A DNA stretch of 51,299 nucleotides from CAYQIM01 sp964417555 (GCA_964417555.1 CAYQIM010000064.1:1-51299), one strand, 5' to 3'; counted from the stretch's first letter, positions 1-9,248 are shown. Numbers and translations: made by a program. The notes: generated from the letters alone by a model not told the origin.

Positions 1-2
1 TG

Positions 3-233
3 CCTGAATTCAAGTCTATTCCTGTTGATGAGCGTCCTAGCTTTCACGAGATTCGCTCATTAGGGATTTCTGAATACGAAAAAAGTGGAATTGATGCTCA
101 GACCTTAGCGGGTCATAAAACCAGAGCGATGACAGATAAATATAAAGAAGGACATGAGCCTAAGTGGACAGAAGTAGAAGCAGGTTTAGAGCTGCCTGTA
201 GCACTTACTCAGAAGAGAATAATTTCTAAATAG
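3..233 (+). CDS. Tyrosine recombinase (phage-type integrase), C-terminal part
   Basis: The reading frame is open from the left edge and ends with TAG at 231-233, leaving 76 residues. It contains FHEIRSLG, the His and Arg of the tyrosine recombinase active site, then LAGHKTRAMTDKY, the second His and the nucleophilic Tyr. This spacing is typical of lambda-type integrase C-termini. The enzyme would catalyse site-specific integration and excision of a mobile element. Its start and core-binding domain lie outside the window. The stop is 78 bp from the 3' end of the tRNA-Lys gene on the opposite strand, a classic integration target, so the element presumably extends leftwards. The visible catalytic residues are intact; whether the gene is complete cannot be judged. 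Confidence 0.85.
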   Translation, partial: PEFKSIPVDERPSFHEIRSLGISEYEKSGIDAQTLAGHKTRAMTDKYKEGHEPKWTEVEAGLELPVALTQKRIISK

Positions 234-310
234 TTTTGACAAAATATTGACAAAGGTAATTGTAGAAATATTTAAAAACTATGTAACTGATTGATTTTAG
301 AGGACTTATC

Positions 311-386
311 TGGTGGGCCGTGATGGGGTCGAACCATCGACCAATAGATTAAGAGTCTACTGCTCTACCAGCTGAGCTAACGGCCC
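311..386 (-). tRNA. tRNA-Lys (CTT anticodon)
   Basis: Read on the minus strand, this is a full cloverleaf. The acceptor GGGCCGT pairs with ACGGCCC, the anticodon loop is CTCTTAA (anticodon CTT), the T loop has GTTCGAA, and CCA is encoded at 311-313. It is the last gene of the four-tRNA cluster. Its 3' end faces the integrase fragment, so the T-arm and acceptor end (about 311-330) is the likely attachment site of the mobile element. Confidence 0.95.
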
Positions 387-391
387 AATAA

Positions 392-468
392 TGGGGTGAA
401 CGATGGGGATCGAACCCACGACAACCGGAATCACAATCCGGGGCTCTACCAACTGAGCTACGTCCACC
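392..468 (-). tRNA. tRNA-His (GTG anticodon)
   Basis: Minus-strand cloverleaf with anticodon loop TTGTGAT (GTG). The acceptor GTGGACG pairs with CGTTCAC, with G-U pairs allowed. Position 73 is C and an extra 5' G at 468 can serve as the G-1 identity element of tRNA-His. CCA is encoded at 392-394. It lies 5 bp from tRNA-Lys and is probably cotranscribed with it. Confidence 0.95.
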
Positions 469-493
469 ATTAAACCCATATCTTACTAGGAAT

Positions 494-570
494 TGGCGCG
501 CCTGGCAGGATTCGAACCTGCTACCCTCGGCTTAGAAGGCCGATGCTCTATCCAGATGAGCTACAGGCGC
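494..570 (-). tRNA. tRNA-Arg (TCT anticodon)
   Basis: Minus-strand cloverleaf. The acceptor GCGCCTG pairs with CAGGCGC, the anticodon loop is CTTCTAA (TCT), the discriminator is G, and CCA is encoded at 494-496. It is the second gene of the cluster in the direction of transcription. Confidence 0.95.
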
Positions 571-668
571 TTTCTGTGAGGCAATTCCAAAAAATCCGTA
601 TGGGATAGTATTAAATAACTCTTCAAGTTTGATAATTTACTTCCAAGATGGATGAATGCTCTAAAATT

Positions 669-745
<77 letters not shown>

Positions 746-775
746 ATGTATTGGCAACTGCCAAAATCGCGGGTG

Positions 776-781
776 ATTCTA
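776..781 (-). promoter_or_regulatory. Putative -10 box of the tRNA cluster
   Basis: On the minus strand TAGAAT stands about 30 bp before tRNA-Pro and is followed by the GC-rich stretch CACCCGCG, the kind of discriminator found at stringently controlled stable-RNA promoters. No good -35 box is seen. The same TTTAGAAT/TTAGAAT motif precedes tRNA-Val near 20275. The rest of 746-1034 holds no other recognisable feature apart from the ribosome binding site of the next gene. Confidence 0.4.
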
Positions 782-1034
782 ACAGTTTCTGAAGCTTTCA
801 GCTAGCCTGTATAAATGTTGTTTTGGTCCAATGCGGTAAATAGGTATTAGCTCTTTTTTCTCTGACTTTTAAGGATGTGTAAAGTAAGTATTGGAAGTTG
901 AAAATACGCATTTAAGTTTAAATACAATGATTAAAGCATTACAGTTCAAAAATCAAGGCTTTCACCTGTGTTACACTAAAGAATTTAGGTGAAAATGGAT
1001 TCCTAAATTTACTGTTATTTATAATGGGGACTTC

Positions 1035-4000
1035 ATGTCCGTATTTCCACAATTTTCTCTATTAACAAGCCGGCGGTTCTTGCCTTTATTCGTCGTTCAA
1101 TTTTTTGGGGCATTTAATGATAATGTTTTTAAAAATGCCTTAATTGTTCTTATTACGTATCAATTTCTCTTGCAATCAAAGTTGTGGCAGCAAATTTCAG
1201 TTACCTTGGCAGCAGGATTATTTATTTTACCCTTCTTTTTGTTTTCTGCATTTGCAGGACAATTGGCAGATAAGTTAAGTAAGAAGCGTTTGATTATTTT
1301 TATTAAAGCTTTTGAATTAATTTTCATGGGTTTAGCTTCTTTGGGCTTTTATCTCCATGCTTTGGGTTTACTAATGCTGACGCTATTTCTTATGGGGACA
1401 CATTCCACTTTTTTTGGACCTATTAAATATGCGATCTTGCCGGATCTTTTACGAAATAATGAATTACTAGGGGGAAATGCACTGATTGAAGCCAGTACAT
1501 TTATAGCTATTTTACTGGGAACATTATTTGGAGGACTGTTAATTGTAACCCATGCAGGCATTACTTGGGTTTCAATTATTATGCTTTCCTCCTCTGCAAT
1601 AGGATTATTAGCCAGTTTATATATGCCCGTTACACCTAAAGCAAATTCTAATCTAAAAATTAACCTGCGTTTTTTTCAAGCAACCTTTGATATTATTAAT
1701 GCCGTCAAAGCAGAAAAACAGGTTTTTTACGTTATTCTAGCCATATCGTGGTTTTGGTTGATCGGGGCTACTTTTTTAACACAATTTCCGGGTTTTACTA
1801 AAAATTTCCTCCAAGCGAATGCGAATATCGTTACACTTTTCTTAGGTATTTTTACAGTTGGGGTTGCATTAGGTTCGCTTATTTGTAATCGATTATTAAA
1901 ACAGCAGATAAGTATGCGATGGGTTCCTGCAAGTCTTTGGTTAATGAGCTTGTTTATTATCGATTTATATTTTGCTGCGGGTCATCTACCATTACAGAAT
2001 ACACAAACTTTAATAGGTTTTAGTCATTTTTTTCATTTGATAAAACATTGGCGGATTTGTTTAGATTTACTGGGCTTATCACTGAGTGCAGGTATTTATA
2101 TTGTTCCACTTTATGCACTAATCCAAACGGATACAGCAAGCGAACATCGTGCCAGAAGCATCGCAGCCAATAATATTATTAATTCTTTATTTATTGTAGT
2201 CGCTAGCTTAATTACTTTATTTTTATTTAAGATCGATTTAACCGTTACCCATATTTTTTTATTATTAGGGATAATTAATTTAATTTTCGCTATTTTTTCT
2301 ATTTTTATTATTCCTGAGGGCTTTATAAAACCATTATTACGCTGGATGCTTAAACGTTTGTACGACATCCAATTGACTGGTTTTGAACATTATAAAGCAG
2401 CAGGTGACAGGGTCGTTATTGTAGCGAATCACACCTCTTTTCTCGATGTGGTGCTTCTCTATGCGTTTTTGCCCGATGCGCTTGTATTTGCTATTAATCG
2501 ATTTACCGCGCGAGTTTGGTGGGTTAGACCTTTTCTCTATTTCGCGAAAGTCTTTGAATTAGATCCCTTAAATCCTTTGGCGATTAAGACGCTAATACAC
2601 GAAGTTAAGAAACCTGGGAAATGCGTTATTTTTCCTGAGGGCCGTATCACGACGACGGGTGCATTAATGAAACTTTATGAAGGTCCGGGCTTGATTGCCG
2701 ATCATGCCAAAGCAAATCTGTTGCCTATTCGCCTTCAGGGTGCACAGTATACCCCTTTTTCTCGTTTACGTGGAAAAGTTCAAATACGTTGGTTTCCTAA
2801 GATTTCTATTACCATTCTGCCGCCGAGAAGATTTATTGTGGATCCGAAGATGAGCAGCCGAAAACGTCGACAACTTATTGGTGGTCAACTCTATGAGATT
2901 ATGGTGGAAATGTTATTTCGAAGTACTGATTATAAAAAGACATTGTTTCAGTCTTTTTTAGAAGCAAAAGCGATTCACAAAGGTCCTACCAAAGTATTAG
3001 AAGATATTACGCGCGTTCCTCTTAACTATAACCAAATATTAACGCGCTGTTTTATTTTGGGGTCCGCTATTAAGCGTGTTACTGATTATCAGGAAACTGT
3101 CGGGCTTTTATTGCCCAATATGATAGGGGCAGTGGTTACTTTTTTTGCTTTGCAGGCCTATGGTCGGGTAACTGCTTTATTAAATTATACCGCAGGTCCG
3201 GCCCAAATAGAGTCGGCCTGTCGAGTAGCCAAAATTCGTTGTATTTTGACTTCAAGAAAATTTATTGAATTGGCAAATCTATTTAATCTTATTCTTCGTT
3301 TAAACGAAAGGGGCATTCAGCTTGTTTATTTAGAGGATATAAAGGCAGAAATTTCTTGGCAAGATAAGCTGCGAGCTGGATTACTGAGCCGTTTTGCGAA
3401 TTACTATTATTATAAAAAACTTAAAAAAATTACTAATACGAGTGATCCTGCAGTGGTTTTGTTTACATCAGGTTCAGAAGGGCAACCAAAGGGTGTGGTA
3501 TTAAGTCATGAAAATATCCAAGCTAATTTAGCACAAATGACGACGCAAATTGATTTTAACCAGAAAGATATTTTTTTTAGCGCATTACCGTTATTTCATG
3601 CTTTTGGATTAACAGCCTGTGTTATATTGCCTATTTATCACGGGATAAAAACGTTTATTTATCCATCGCCTTTACACTATCGTAAAGTACCTAACATGAT
3701 TTATGAGTGTAATGCGACAATTACCTTTGGAACGGATACTTTTCTCGCGGGTTATGGTCGTTATGCGCATCCCTATGACTTTTATAGTATCCGATATGTT
3801 TTTGCTGGTGCAGAAAAATTGAAAGAAAAAACGAGAAAACTGTGGATGGAAAAGTTTGGCATTCGAATCTTTGAAGGTTACGGCGTGACGGAGGCATCTC
3901 CGGTTATTAGCGTTAATACACCGATGCAAAATAAACCAGGAACGGTAGGGAATTTTTTGCCGGGTATTCGTTATGAGATTGAGCCTGTTTCTCATATTAA

Positions 4001-4466
4001 AGGGGGAGGGCGTTTATTAGTATCAGGTCCTAACGTTATGTTAGGTTATTTAAGTTCTGAGCAGCCGGGCGAAATTATCCCTCCCCATCATGGTTGGTAC
4101 GATACGGGAGACATTGTTGAAGTCGATGCCAATGGTTATATTACTATAAAAGATCGCGCTAAACGGTTTGCAAAAATTAGTGGCGAAATGGTTTCCTTAA
4201 CAGCAATAGAAAATGCCATTGATGATTTGTGGCCCGATAAACACCATGCGATGTTAACGATTCCTGATCCAAAGAAAGGAGAACAATTGATCTTGGTGAC
4301 AGAGTATAAATTGGCTACAAGAAATGCGCTGTTTAAATTTTTTCAAGAAAACGGCTTATCTGAATTAAGCTTGCCACGCCGTTTATATTTTATTGAATCA
4401 ATGCCTTTGTTAGGAAGTGGAAAAATAAATTATATGGAAGTTAAGTCATGGTTAGAAAACCAGTGA
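1035..4466 (+). CDS. aas: Fused lysophospholipid transporter, 2-acyl-GPE acyltransferase and acyl-ACP synthetase
   Basis: This 1143-residue protein joins three parts. Residues 1 to about 430 are a multi-helix major-facilitator domain like LplT, which brings lysophospholipid across the inner membrane. Residues about 450-640 are a PlsC acyltransferase with NHTSFLD (His466, Asp471) and FPEGR near 533. Residues about 660-1143 are an AMP-binding ligase with LFTSGSEGQPKG near 809 and YDTGD near 1022. Together they would re-acylate lyso-phosphatidylethanolamine with fatty acid activated on ACP. E. coli has LplT and Aas as two proteins; the fusion is known in Legionella and Coxiella relatives. GGGGA at 1026-1030 supports the ATG. 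The gene stands alone between the tRNA cluster and the convergent rarA. Confidence 0.92.
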   Translation: MSVFPQFSLLTSRRFLPLFVVQFFGAFNDNVFKNALIVLITYQFLLQSKLWQQISVTLAAGLFILPFFLFSAFAGQLADKLSKKRLIIFIKAFELIFMGLASLGFYLHALGLLMLTLFLMGTHSTFFGPIKYAILPDLLRNNELLGGNALIEASTFIAILLGTLFGGLLIVTHAGITWVSIIMLSSSAIGLLASLYMPVTPKANSNLKINLRFFQATFDIINAVKAEKQVFYVILAISWFWLIGATFLTQFPGFTKNFLQANANIVTLFLGIFTVGVALGSLICNRLLKQQISMRWVPASLWLMSLFIIDLYFAAGHLPLQNTQTLIGFSHFFHLIKHWRICLDLLGLSLSAGIYIVPLYALIQTDTASEHRARSIAANNIINSLFIVVASLITLFLFKIDLTVTHIFLLLGIINLIFAIFSIFIIPEGFIKPLLRWMLKRLYDIQLTGFEHYKAAGDRVVIVANHTSFLDVVLLYAFLPDALVFAINRFTARVWWVRPFLYFAKVFELDPLNPLAIKTLIHEVKKPGKCVIFPEGRITTTGALMKLYEGPGLIADHAKANLLPIRLQGAQYTPFSRLRGKVQIRWFPKISITILPPRRFIVDPKMSSRKRRQLIGGQLYEIMVEMLFRSTDYKKTLFQSFLEAKAIHKGPTKVLEDITRVPLNYNQILTRCFILGSAIKRVTDYQETVGLLLPNMIGAVVTFFALQAYGRVTALLNYTAGPAQIESACRVAKIRCILTSRKFIELANLFNLILRLNERGIQLVYLEDIKAEISWQDKLRAGLLSRFANYYYYKKLKKITNTSDPAVVLFTSGSEGQPKGVVLSHENIQANLAQMTTQIDFNQKDIFFSALPLFHAFGLTACVILPIYHGIKTFIYPSPLHYRKVPNMIYECNATITFGTDTFLAGYGRYAHPYDFYSIRYVFAGAEKLKEKTRKLWMEKFGIRIFEGYGVTEASPVISVNTPMQNKPGTVGNFLPGIRYEIEPVSHIKGGGRLLVSGPNVMLGYLSSEQPGEIIPPHHGWYDTGDIVEVDANGYITIKDRAKRFAKISGEMVSLTAIENAIDDLWPDKHHAMLTIPDPKKGEQLILVTEYKLATRNALFKFFQENGLSELSLPRRLYFIESMPLLGSGKINYMEVKSWLENQ

Positions 4467-4510
4467 TTTAGTTATACGTGTAGGTTTGAAGTAACTGGAA
4501 TAACTTTACG

Positions 4511-5803
4511 CTAATTTATTTTCCCTTTTTTTAATTTTTCTAATTTTTCAGCAATTTTAAGTTCTAAACCACGAGGAACAGGAAAATAATACTGTTTATT
4601 AGCTAATTCTTCTGGAAAATAGCATTCTCCTTGCGCATAGGCATCGGGTTCATTATGGGCATAGCGGTAATCTTTGCCATAACTTAATTCACGCATAAGC
4701 TTTGTTGGTGCATTGCGCAAATGTAAGGGAACTTCCAATGAGCCATAAACTTTGGCATCAGCCTTAGCGGTATTAAAAGCAGTATATACTGCGTTACTCT
4801 TAGCGGTACAGGCTAAATAAACAATGGCTTGAGCTAAGCTAAGTTCTCCTTCTGGACTACCTAAACGTTCTTGTACCTCCCAGGCATTCAAAGCCAACTG
4901 TAGACCGCGTGGATCGGCGTTACCAATATCTTCACTTGCCATGCGTACAACGCGTCTAGCAATATAGATAGGGTCACAACCACCATCTAGCATGCGTGCC
5001 AACCAATACAATGCGGCATCGGGATCAGAACCACGTACTGACTTATGTAATGCTGAAATTTGATCGTAAAAAAATTCTCCTTTCTTATCAAAGCGACGCA
5101 GATTAGTTTGAGTAACGAGTTGTAGTGTTTTTTCATTAATACAGTTATTTTCAGCTAAATCTGCAGCAATTTCTAAAAGATTTAATGCTTGTCTTGCATC
5201 GCCATCAGCAATGCTGGCTAATTGTGCTTTTATAGGGTCTGCAATAGATAGTTTTTGTCTACCTAAGCCTAATTCCTGAGTTAACGCCCGATCCAGAATA
5301 TGAATAATTTCTTCCGGTGTTAATTTCTTTAATACATAGACACGAGTGCGTGATAATAAAGCGTTATTCAGTTCAAAAGAGGGGTTTTCTGTAGTAGCGC
5401 CGATTAGAATAAATAATCCCGATTCGATATAGGGTAATAGTGCATCTTGTTGAGCTTTGTTGAAACGGTGTATTTCGTCGATAAATACTAGGGTGTTTTG
5501 TGGAGATGCTGATTCTTGGACTACTTTTGCCTGTTCGGCAATATTTCGAATTTCTTTGACGCCAACCAATAAGGCAGATAAAGATTCAAAACAGGCGTTG
5601 GCATGATTTGCCATTAACTTTGCTAAGCTTGTTTTTCCCGTCCCAGGTGGTCCCCATAAAATCATGGAGTGTAACTGCCCTTGCCTGATGGCATGACCTA
5701 GAGGTTTTCCAGGCCCTAATAAGTGAGTTTGGCCGAAAAAATCAGTGATAGTCTGAGGGCGTAGTCGGGTAGCAAGCGGTATAAATTGGCTAGTTTTTAT
5801 CAT
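4511..5803 (-). CDS. rarA: Replication-associated recombination protein A (AAA+ ATPase)
   Basis: The 430-residue protein is of normal family length. It shows Walker A GPPGTGKT (51-58), Walker B FIDEIHRF (107-114) and sensor 1 GATTENPSF, then the C-terminal RarA/MgsA region with LRNAPTKLMRELSYGKDYRY. RarA is a clamp-loader-like ATPase that acts at stalled replication forks and interacts with single-strand binding protein. It is the last gene of a minus-strand run, 31 bp after rimK, and converges with aas. No strong terminator hairpin is visible in the 44 bp between the two stops. Confidence 0.95.
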   Translation of the reverse strand: MIKTSQFIPLATRLRPQTITDFFGQTHLLGPGKPLGHAIRQGQLHSMILWGPPGTGKTSLAKLMANHANACFESLSALLVGVKEIRNIAEQAKVVQESASPQNTLVFIDEIHRFNKAQQDALLPYIESGLFILIGATTENPSFELNNALLSRTRVYVLKKLTPEEIIHILDRALTQELGLGRQKLSIADPIKAQLASIADGDARQALNLLEIAADLAENNCINEKTLQLVTQTNLRRFDKKGEFFYDQISALHKSVRGSDPDAALYWLARMLDGGCDPIYIARRVVRMASEDIGNADPRGLQLALNAWEVQERLGSPEGELSLAQAIVYLACTAKSNAVYTAFNTAKADAKVYGSLEVPLHLRNAPTKLMRELSYGKDYRYAHNEPDAYAQGECYFPEELANKQYYFPVPRGLELKIAEKLEKLKKGKIN

Positions 5804-5834
5804 ACCTAATTTATACGTTTCAGGAGTTAATTAG

Positions 5835-6731
5835 TCAAATTAGATGTTTTCGGCCTTTTTTCTCAATAAATTTAATAATAATTTCGGCCACATTTTTTTT
5901 AGTCGCTTTTTCTATGCCTTCTAAGCCTGGGGATGAATTAACTTCCATTACCAGAGGCCCTCTATTGGAACGTAATAAATCAACGCCGGCTATATTTAAG
6001 CCAATAACTTTGGCGGCTCGAACAGCGGTGGAACGTTCTTCTTCCGTGAGTTTGGCTAAACGTACGCTTCCACCACGGTGAATATTAGACCGAAATTCTC
6101 CAATTTTAGCTTGACGTTCCATGGCAGCGATAACTTTTCCATTAACAATAAAACAACGAATATCAGCAGCTTTCGCTTCTTTAATGTATTCTTGAACCAT
6201 AATATGGGCTTGCAAATCGAGAAAAGCTTCAATAACGCTGGTAGCAGCTTGTTGGGTTTCAGCAAGGACTACACCAATACCTTGTGTGCCTTCTAATATT
6301 TTAATTACCAGTGGTGGGCCACCGACCATGCTAATCAGATCTTGAATATCATCTGGCGAGTAAGCAAAGCCAGTAATGGGTAAACCGACGCCTTTACGGG
6401 ATAATAATTGCAGAGATCGAAGCTTATCTTGAGCGCGCGTGATCGCGATGGAATCATTGGCAACAAAAACACCCATCATTTCAAATTGCCTTACTAACGC
6501 GGCGCCATAAAAAGTAATGGATGCACCGATTCGTGGAATAACCGCATCAAATTTGTCAAGTATTTTTCCTTTGTAATGTATAGAAGGATTTTTACTCGTT
6601 ATATTCATATAGCAGCGTAAAGTATCAATGATTTTTACTTCATGCCCACGCTTTGAGGCTTCTTCTGCTAAACGGCGTGTGGAATAAAGTTGCGGTCGAC
6701 GCGACAGAATAGCAATTTTCATAAACTTCAT
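5835..6731 (-). CDS. rimK: ATP-grasp ligase RimK (ribosomal protein S6 glutamate ligase family)
   Basis: ATP-grasp enzyme of 298 residues, matching the length of E. coli RimK, which adds glutamates to the C-terminus of ribosomal protein S6. Visible family features are the N-terminal MKIAILSRRPQLYSTRRL, the ATP-binding segment VIKILEGTQGIGVVLAE and the metal-binding MEVNSSPGLEGIE near the C-terminus. The ATG at 6731 adds three residues (MKF) before the usual MKIAIL start. The ATG at 6722 has TGAAG in front of it and may be the real start. The gene follows the retropepsin-like protease with a 2-bp gap. That pairing is widespread and suggests a joint role in glutamylation and its reversal (inference). 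Confidence 0.9.
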   Translation of the reverse strand: MKFMKIAILSRRPQLYSTRRLAEEASKRGHEVKIIDTLRCYMNITSKNPSIHYKGKILDKFDAVIPRIGASITFYGAALVRQFEMMGVFVANDSIAITRAQDKLRSLQLLSRKGVGLPITGFAYSPDDIQDLISMVGGPPLVIKILEGTQGIGVVLAETQQAATSVIEAFLDLQAHIMVQEYIKEAKAADIRCFIVNGKVIAAMERQAKIGEFRSNIHRGGSVRLAKLTEEERSTAVRAAKVIGLNIAGVDLLRSNRGPLVMEVNSSPGLEGIEKATKKNVAEIIIKFIEKKGRKHLI

Positions 6732-6733
6732 TT

Positions 6734-7165
6734 TTATACTATTAAATAAGAACGGCTAGGATCAACTATAAAACGGTGCTTTAAGGCAGTGCGTCCTAGC
6801 AGCATTTTAAAACGCATGGTATCTCTACTTGTTAAAGTAATTTCAATAGGCCAACGGTACTTTCCGATCACAATAGGTGTTTTGATAACGCAGCGCCGTT
6901 CTTTATGACCGCCTGAATCTGTTATTTCACGTATATCGATTAACTCCGCGGTGCACTTGATTATTTTTTTGGGAGAATGTCTAGAATGAGGGCGTATTAT
7001 AAAACAAACTTTTTTTTTCTGCGCGCTTTCTTCAAGTATCTCTACACTAAAGGCATGTAACGCTGAAGTACGTGCGCCGGTATCAATTTTTGTTTTGATA
7101 CGACGTAATCCTAATTCAGGTAGAGACACCCATTCTCGCCAGCCTATAGGAACAGGTGCTTGCAT
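6734..7165 (-). CDS. RimK-associated retropepsin-like / putative zinc protease (PF05618 family)
   Basis: I place the start at 7165, giving 143 residues that begin MQAPVPIGWREWVSLPELG. This is one base after the sspB stop and matches where the conserved domain begins. A longer in-frame start at 7297 would overlap sspB by 131 bp. The protein has the family's KIDTGARTSAL signature (Asp28-Thr29-Gly30) and the C-terminal MLLGRTAL, both reminiscent of aspartic retropepsins despite the old name ATP-dependent zinc protease. Linkage to rimK is common in proteobacteria. The substrate is not known from sequence. The tight spacing implies translational coupling with sspB and rimK. Confidence 0.82.
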   Translation of the reverse strand: MQAPVPIGWREWVSLPELGLRRIKTKIDTGARTSALHAFSVEILEESAQKKKVCFIIRPHSRHSPKKIIKCTAELIDIREITDSGGHKERRCVIKTPIVIGKYRWPIEITLTSRDTMRFKMLLGRTALKHRFIVDPSRSYLIV

Positions 7166-7166
7166 G

Positions 7167-7565
7167 CTATTTGACGATGGATAACTTAGGTCGCGTGCCG
7201 GCTCTAACGGTGGGTGGTCGTGGGGGAGTTCCATTACTATCACCTTGATTCTCTTCTTCCTCAGAAAATACCATTCCTTGACCATTTTCGCGCGCATAGA
7301 TAGCTAAGACAGCTTGGATAGGAGCATAAACCAACGTAGCTTGGCCATTAAAACTCGCTTCAAATTGTATAGCTTTATTATCTATTTTTAAGTTTAAGAT
7401 TGCATCTACAGAAATATTAAGTGTTATTTTTCCATCTTTAACATATTGTGTAGGCACCTCTACATGAGGGGTTTCAGCGTCGAGCAAGATATAAGGTGTT
7501 AGCTGATTATCAACGATCCAATCGTAAAAAGCACGTAACAAGTAGGAACGATTTGAAATTTTCAT
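7167..7565 (-). CDS. sspB: ClpXP adaptor SspB (stringent starvation protein B)
   Basis: The 132-residue protein starts MKISNRSYLLRAFYDWI, the SspB signature, and continues through the substrate-binding beta domain (about residues 1-105). A flexible acidic and proline-rich linker follows. The last residues RPKLSIVK match the ClpX-docking tail of E. coli SspB (RPALRVVK). SspB tethers ssrA-tagged proteins from stalled ribosomes to ClpXP. It sits directly after sspA with a 1-bp gap, the usual operon partner. clpX and clpP are in the same window at 15090-17173. Confidence 0.95.
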   Translation of the reverse strand: MKISNRSYLLRAFYDWIVDNQLTPYILLDAETPHVEVPTQYVKDGKITLNISVDAILNLKIDNKAIQFEASFNGQATLVYAPIQAVLAIYARENGQGMVFSEEEENQGDSNGTPPRPPTVRAGTRPKLSIVK

Positions 7566-7566
7566 T

Positions 7567-8217
7567 TTAAGTTTTTACTCCAAATTCAACTTCATTTAAA
7601 GTCGCTTTAAATGAGGGACGTTTAAATAGACGCTCTTCATAACTTTGAATGCCGTTGGGCAGTGTATTTAGTTTAACCCCCAAACAACGTAAGCGCCATA
7701 ATAGAGGAGCTATGCAACAATCGACTAAAGTGAATTCGTCGCTCATAAAATAAGGTTTACCAGCAAATACGGGTGCAAGGTTGGTTAAACTTTCTTCTAA
7801 TTGTTTTTGAGCGGATTTTCCATTTTCTGCCTCAGTTGTTACTTTATCAGCTTTTAGGCTATTTTCAATCCGTTGTAAGAGGGGGTACCAATCTCGTTCT
7901 ATTCGATAGATCATCTGACGGCTTTTAGCCCGTGCCACCGGATAAACAGGTAATAAAGGAGGATGTGGAAATCGTTCATCAAGGTATTCCGTGATAATAT
8001 TAGTTTCGTAAAGGATCAAATCTCTATCAATGATTGTAGGGATGCTACCGTAAGGATTACATTGTAAAAGTTTTTCAAAGAATTCTGGTGAAGAGATATC
8101 AAACATCTCTGCATTAATTCCTTTTTCGGCTAATACAATGCGTACCCTATGGCTATAGGGATCATCATTATTCATGTATAAACTCATCGTTGAACGTTTA
8201 CCGGCAGGTTGCGCCAT
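7567..8217 (-). CDS. sspA: Stringent starvation protein A (glutathione S-transferase fold, RNA polymerase-associated)
   Basis: Starting at the ATG at 8217 gives a 216-residue protein beginning MAQPAGKRSTMSLYMNNDD. GGAG at 8224-8227 lies six bases upstream of this ATG. An in-frame extension to 8325 runs back into repeat DNA and is not protein-like. The thioredoxin-like N-domain carries the conserved DPYSHRVRIVLAEKG, followed by the helical GST C-domain with FTLVDCCIAPLLWRL. SspA binds RNA polymerase and remodels transcription under starvation and acid stress; the GST fold is not catalytic. The order petC-sspA-sspB is standard in gammaproteobacteria. A family-1 repeat fills the space before the gene. 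Confidence 0.94.
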   Translation of the reverse strand: MAQPAGKRSTMSLYMNNDDPYSHRVRIVLAEKGINAEMFDISSPEFFEKLLQCNPYGSIPTIIDRDLILYETNIITEYLDERFPHPPLLPVYPVARAKSRQMIYRIERDWYPLLQRIENSLKADKVTTEAENGKSAQKQLEESLTNLAPVFAGKPYFMSDEFTLVDCCIAPLLWRLRCLGVKLNTLPNGIQSYEERLFKRPSFKATLNEVEFGVKT

Positions 8218-8250
8218 ATAAAACTCCGTAAAATAGACATCAGTTTTATG

Positions 8251-8383
8251 TATACCAATCGTACGTAAAGATATGATTTTCAAATCTACAACGAAGGTAT
8301 ATCCAATCACGATGGGCAAAGCCAAGCTTGTGCACTATCGTTCAAGGGAGAATCCGGTTCTTTTCTTGAAAATCCCATCACAA
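8251..8383 (+). repeat. Family-1 interspersed repeat, degenerate full-length copy
   Basis: This segment between sspA and petC reads TATACCAATCGTACGTAAAG, then ATCCAATCACGATGGGCAAAG, and ends near AATCCCATCACAA. It aligns block by block with the better-preserved copies at 39218-39362 and 43799-43940. The palindromic core (8251-8302) has decayed. The rest of the sspA-petC gap, to 8444, is AT-rich with a small inverted repeat GCATTTGAAATGC just past petC. Confidence 0.7.
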
Positions 8384-8444
8384 AAAGGAAAACCCTTAAA
8401 AATGTGAAACAGCATTTCAAATGCAATGGATAAATTTGAAAATG

Positions 8445-9221
8445 TTATTTTATATTTCTCCAAATCCGCTTTTTTAAAAAATAAACCAAGCATGAAAAAA
8501 ACAGTAAAAAAACACAAACTTTTACTCCTAAGGATCGACGTCTGCCTCTTGTCGGCTCTGCTGTATAAGCTAAAAAATTAACTAAATCAGCGACAATCTC
8601 TTTTAGTTCAAAATTATGATTATTGCTGTCAATCAGCGGTTGATTTAAATTATTATTGGTTTTTAGCGGTAAATTACAGTTAATTTTGTCTGATCGATAA
8701 TTAAGTCTTATATTTCGTAAGAACGCTAAGGGGTCAGGCATTATTGTATTTTTAACTAAACTGTTATTGACTCCAAAAGGTCTTTTATTATCTGGGTAAA
8801 AGCTGAGTAAGTAATTATACACCCAATCAATGCTTCTTGCCCGAGTACTTAAAGAAAGATCAGGCGGGGTCTTGCCAAACCATAATAATGCTTCATTTTT
8901 ATGCAAACTGGGTTTTATATTATCGCTTGGATTAGCCTGAGTAAAAATGAGATTGTTTTTAAGTCGCTGAATGCTAGCAGCAGGACTAACCTTATCGGTA
9001 ATTTTTAAGTCATCCGCTAAACGATTATAACGTATAAATTGTAGTGAATGACAACCTGAGCAGAAATTCATAAAATATTTTGCCCCTCGTTGAAGCGAGG
9101 AGAGGTTGGTGGGGTCAATAAGAGCATGTTTTAAAGGATAAATCGCATCCATATTACTTTCTGTTCCATTTACAAAAAAAGGATAAGTCAAAAAAAATAA
9201 TCCGAAAAATATTTTTCTCAT
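8445..9221 (-). CDS. petC: Cytochrome c1 subunit of the bc1 complex
   Basis: The 258-residue protein has a cleavable-looking hydrophobic N-terminus (residues about 4-18) and the c-type heme motif CSGCH at 54-58. A Met-Pro (NTIMPDPLAF) is the likely axial ligand. A single C-terminal membrane anchor (VCVFLLFFSCLVYFL) is followed by lysines and arginines. Cytochrome c1 passes electrons from the Rieske centre to soluble cytochrome c on the periplasmic face. It is the third gene of petABC, 27 bp after petB. Sequence between the motifs is divergent and asparagine-rich, as expected in an AT-biased genome. Confidence 0.92.
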   Translation of the reverse strand: MRKIFFGLFFLTYPFFVNGTESNMDAIYPLKHALIDPTNLSSLQRGAKYFMNFCSGCHSLQFIRYNRLADDLKITDKVSPAASIQRLKNNLIFTQANPSDNIKPSLHKNEALLWFGKTPPDLSLSTRARSIDWVYNYLLSFYPDNKRPFGVNNSLVKNTIMPDPLAFLRNIRLNYRSDKINCNLPLKTNNNLNQPLIDSNNHNFELKEIVADLVNFLAYTAEPTRGRRRSLGVKVCVFLLFFSCLVYFLKKRIWRNIK

Positions 9222-9248
9222 CCGAGAAGTACGAGTGGTATCGTTGTT

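Noticed and set aside
8335..8517. Minus-strand open frame of 60 codons overlapping the end of petC
   Set aside because: It runs across repeat-derived DNA and the petC anchor region in another frame, with no start signal.
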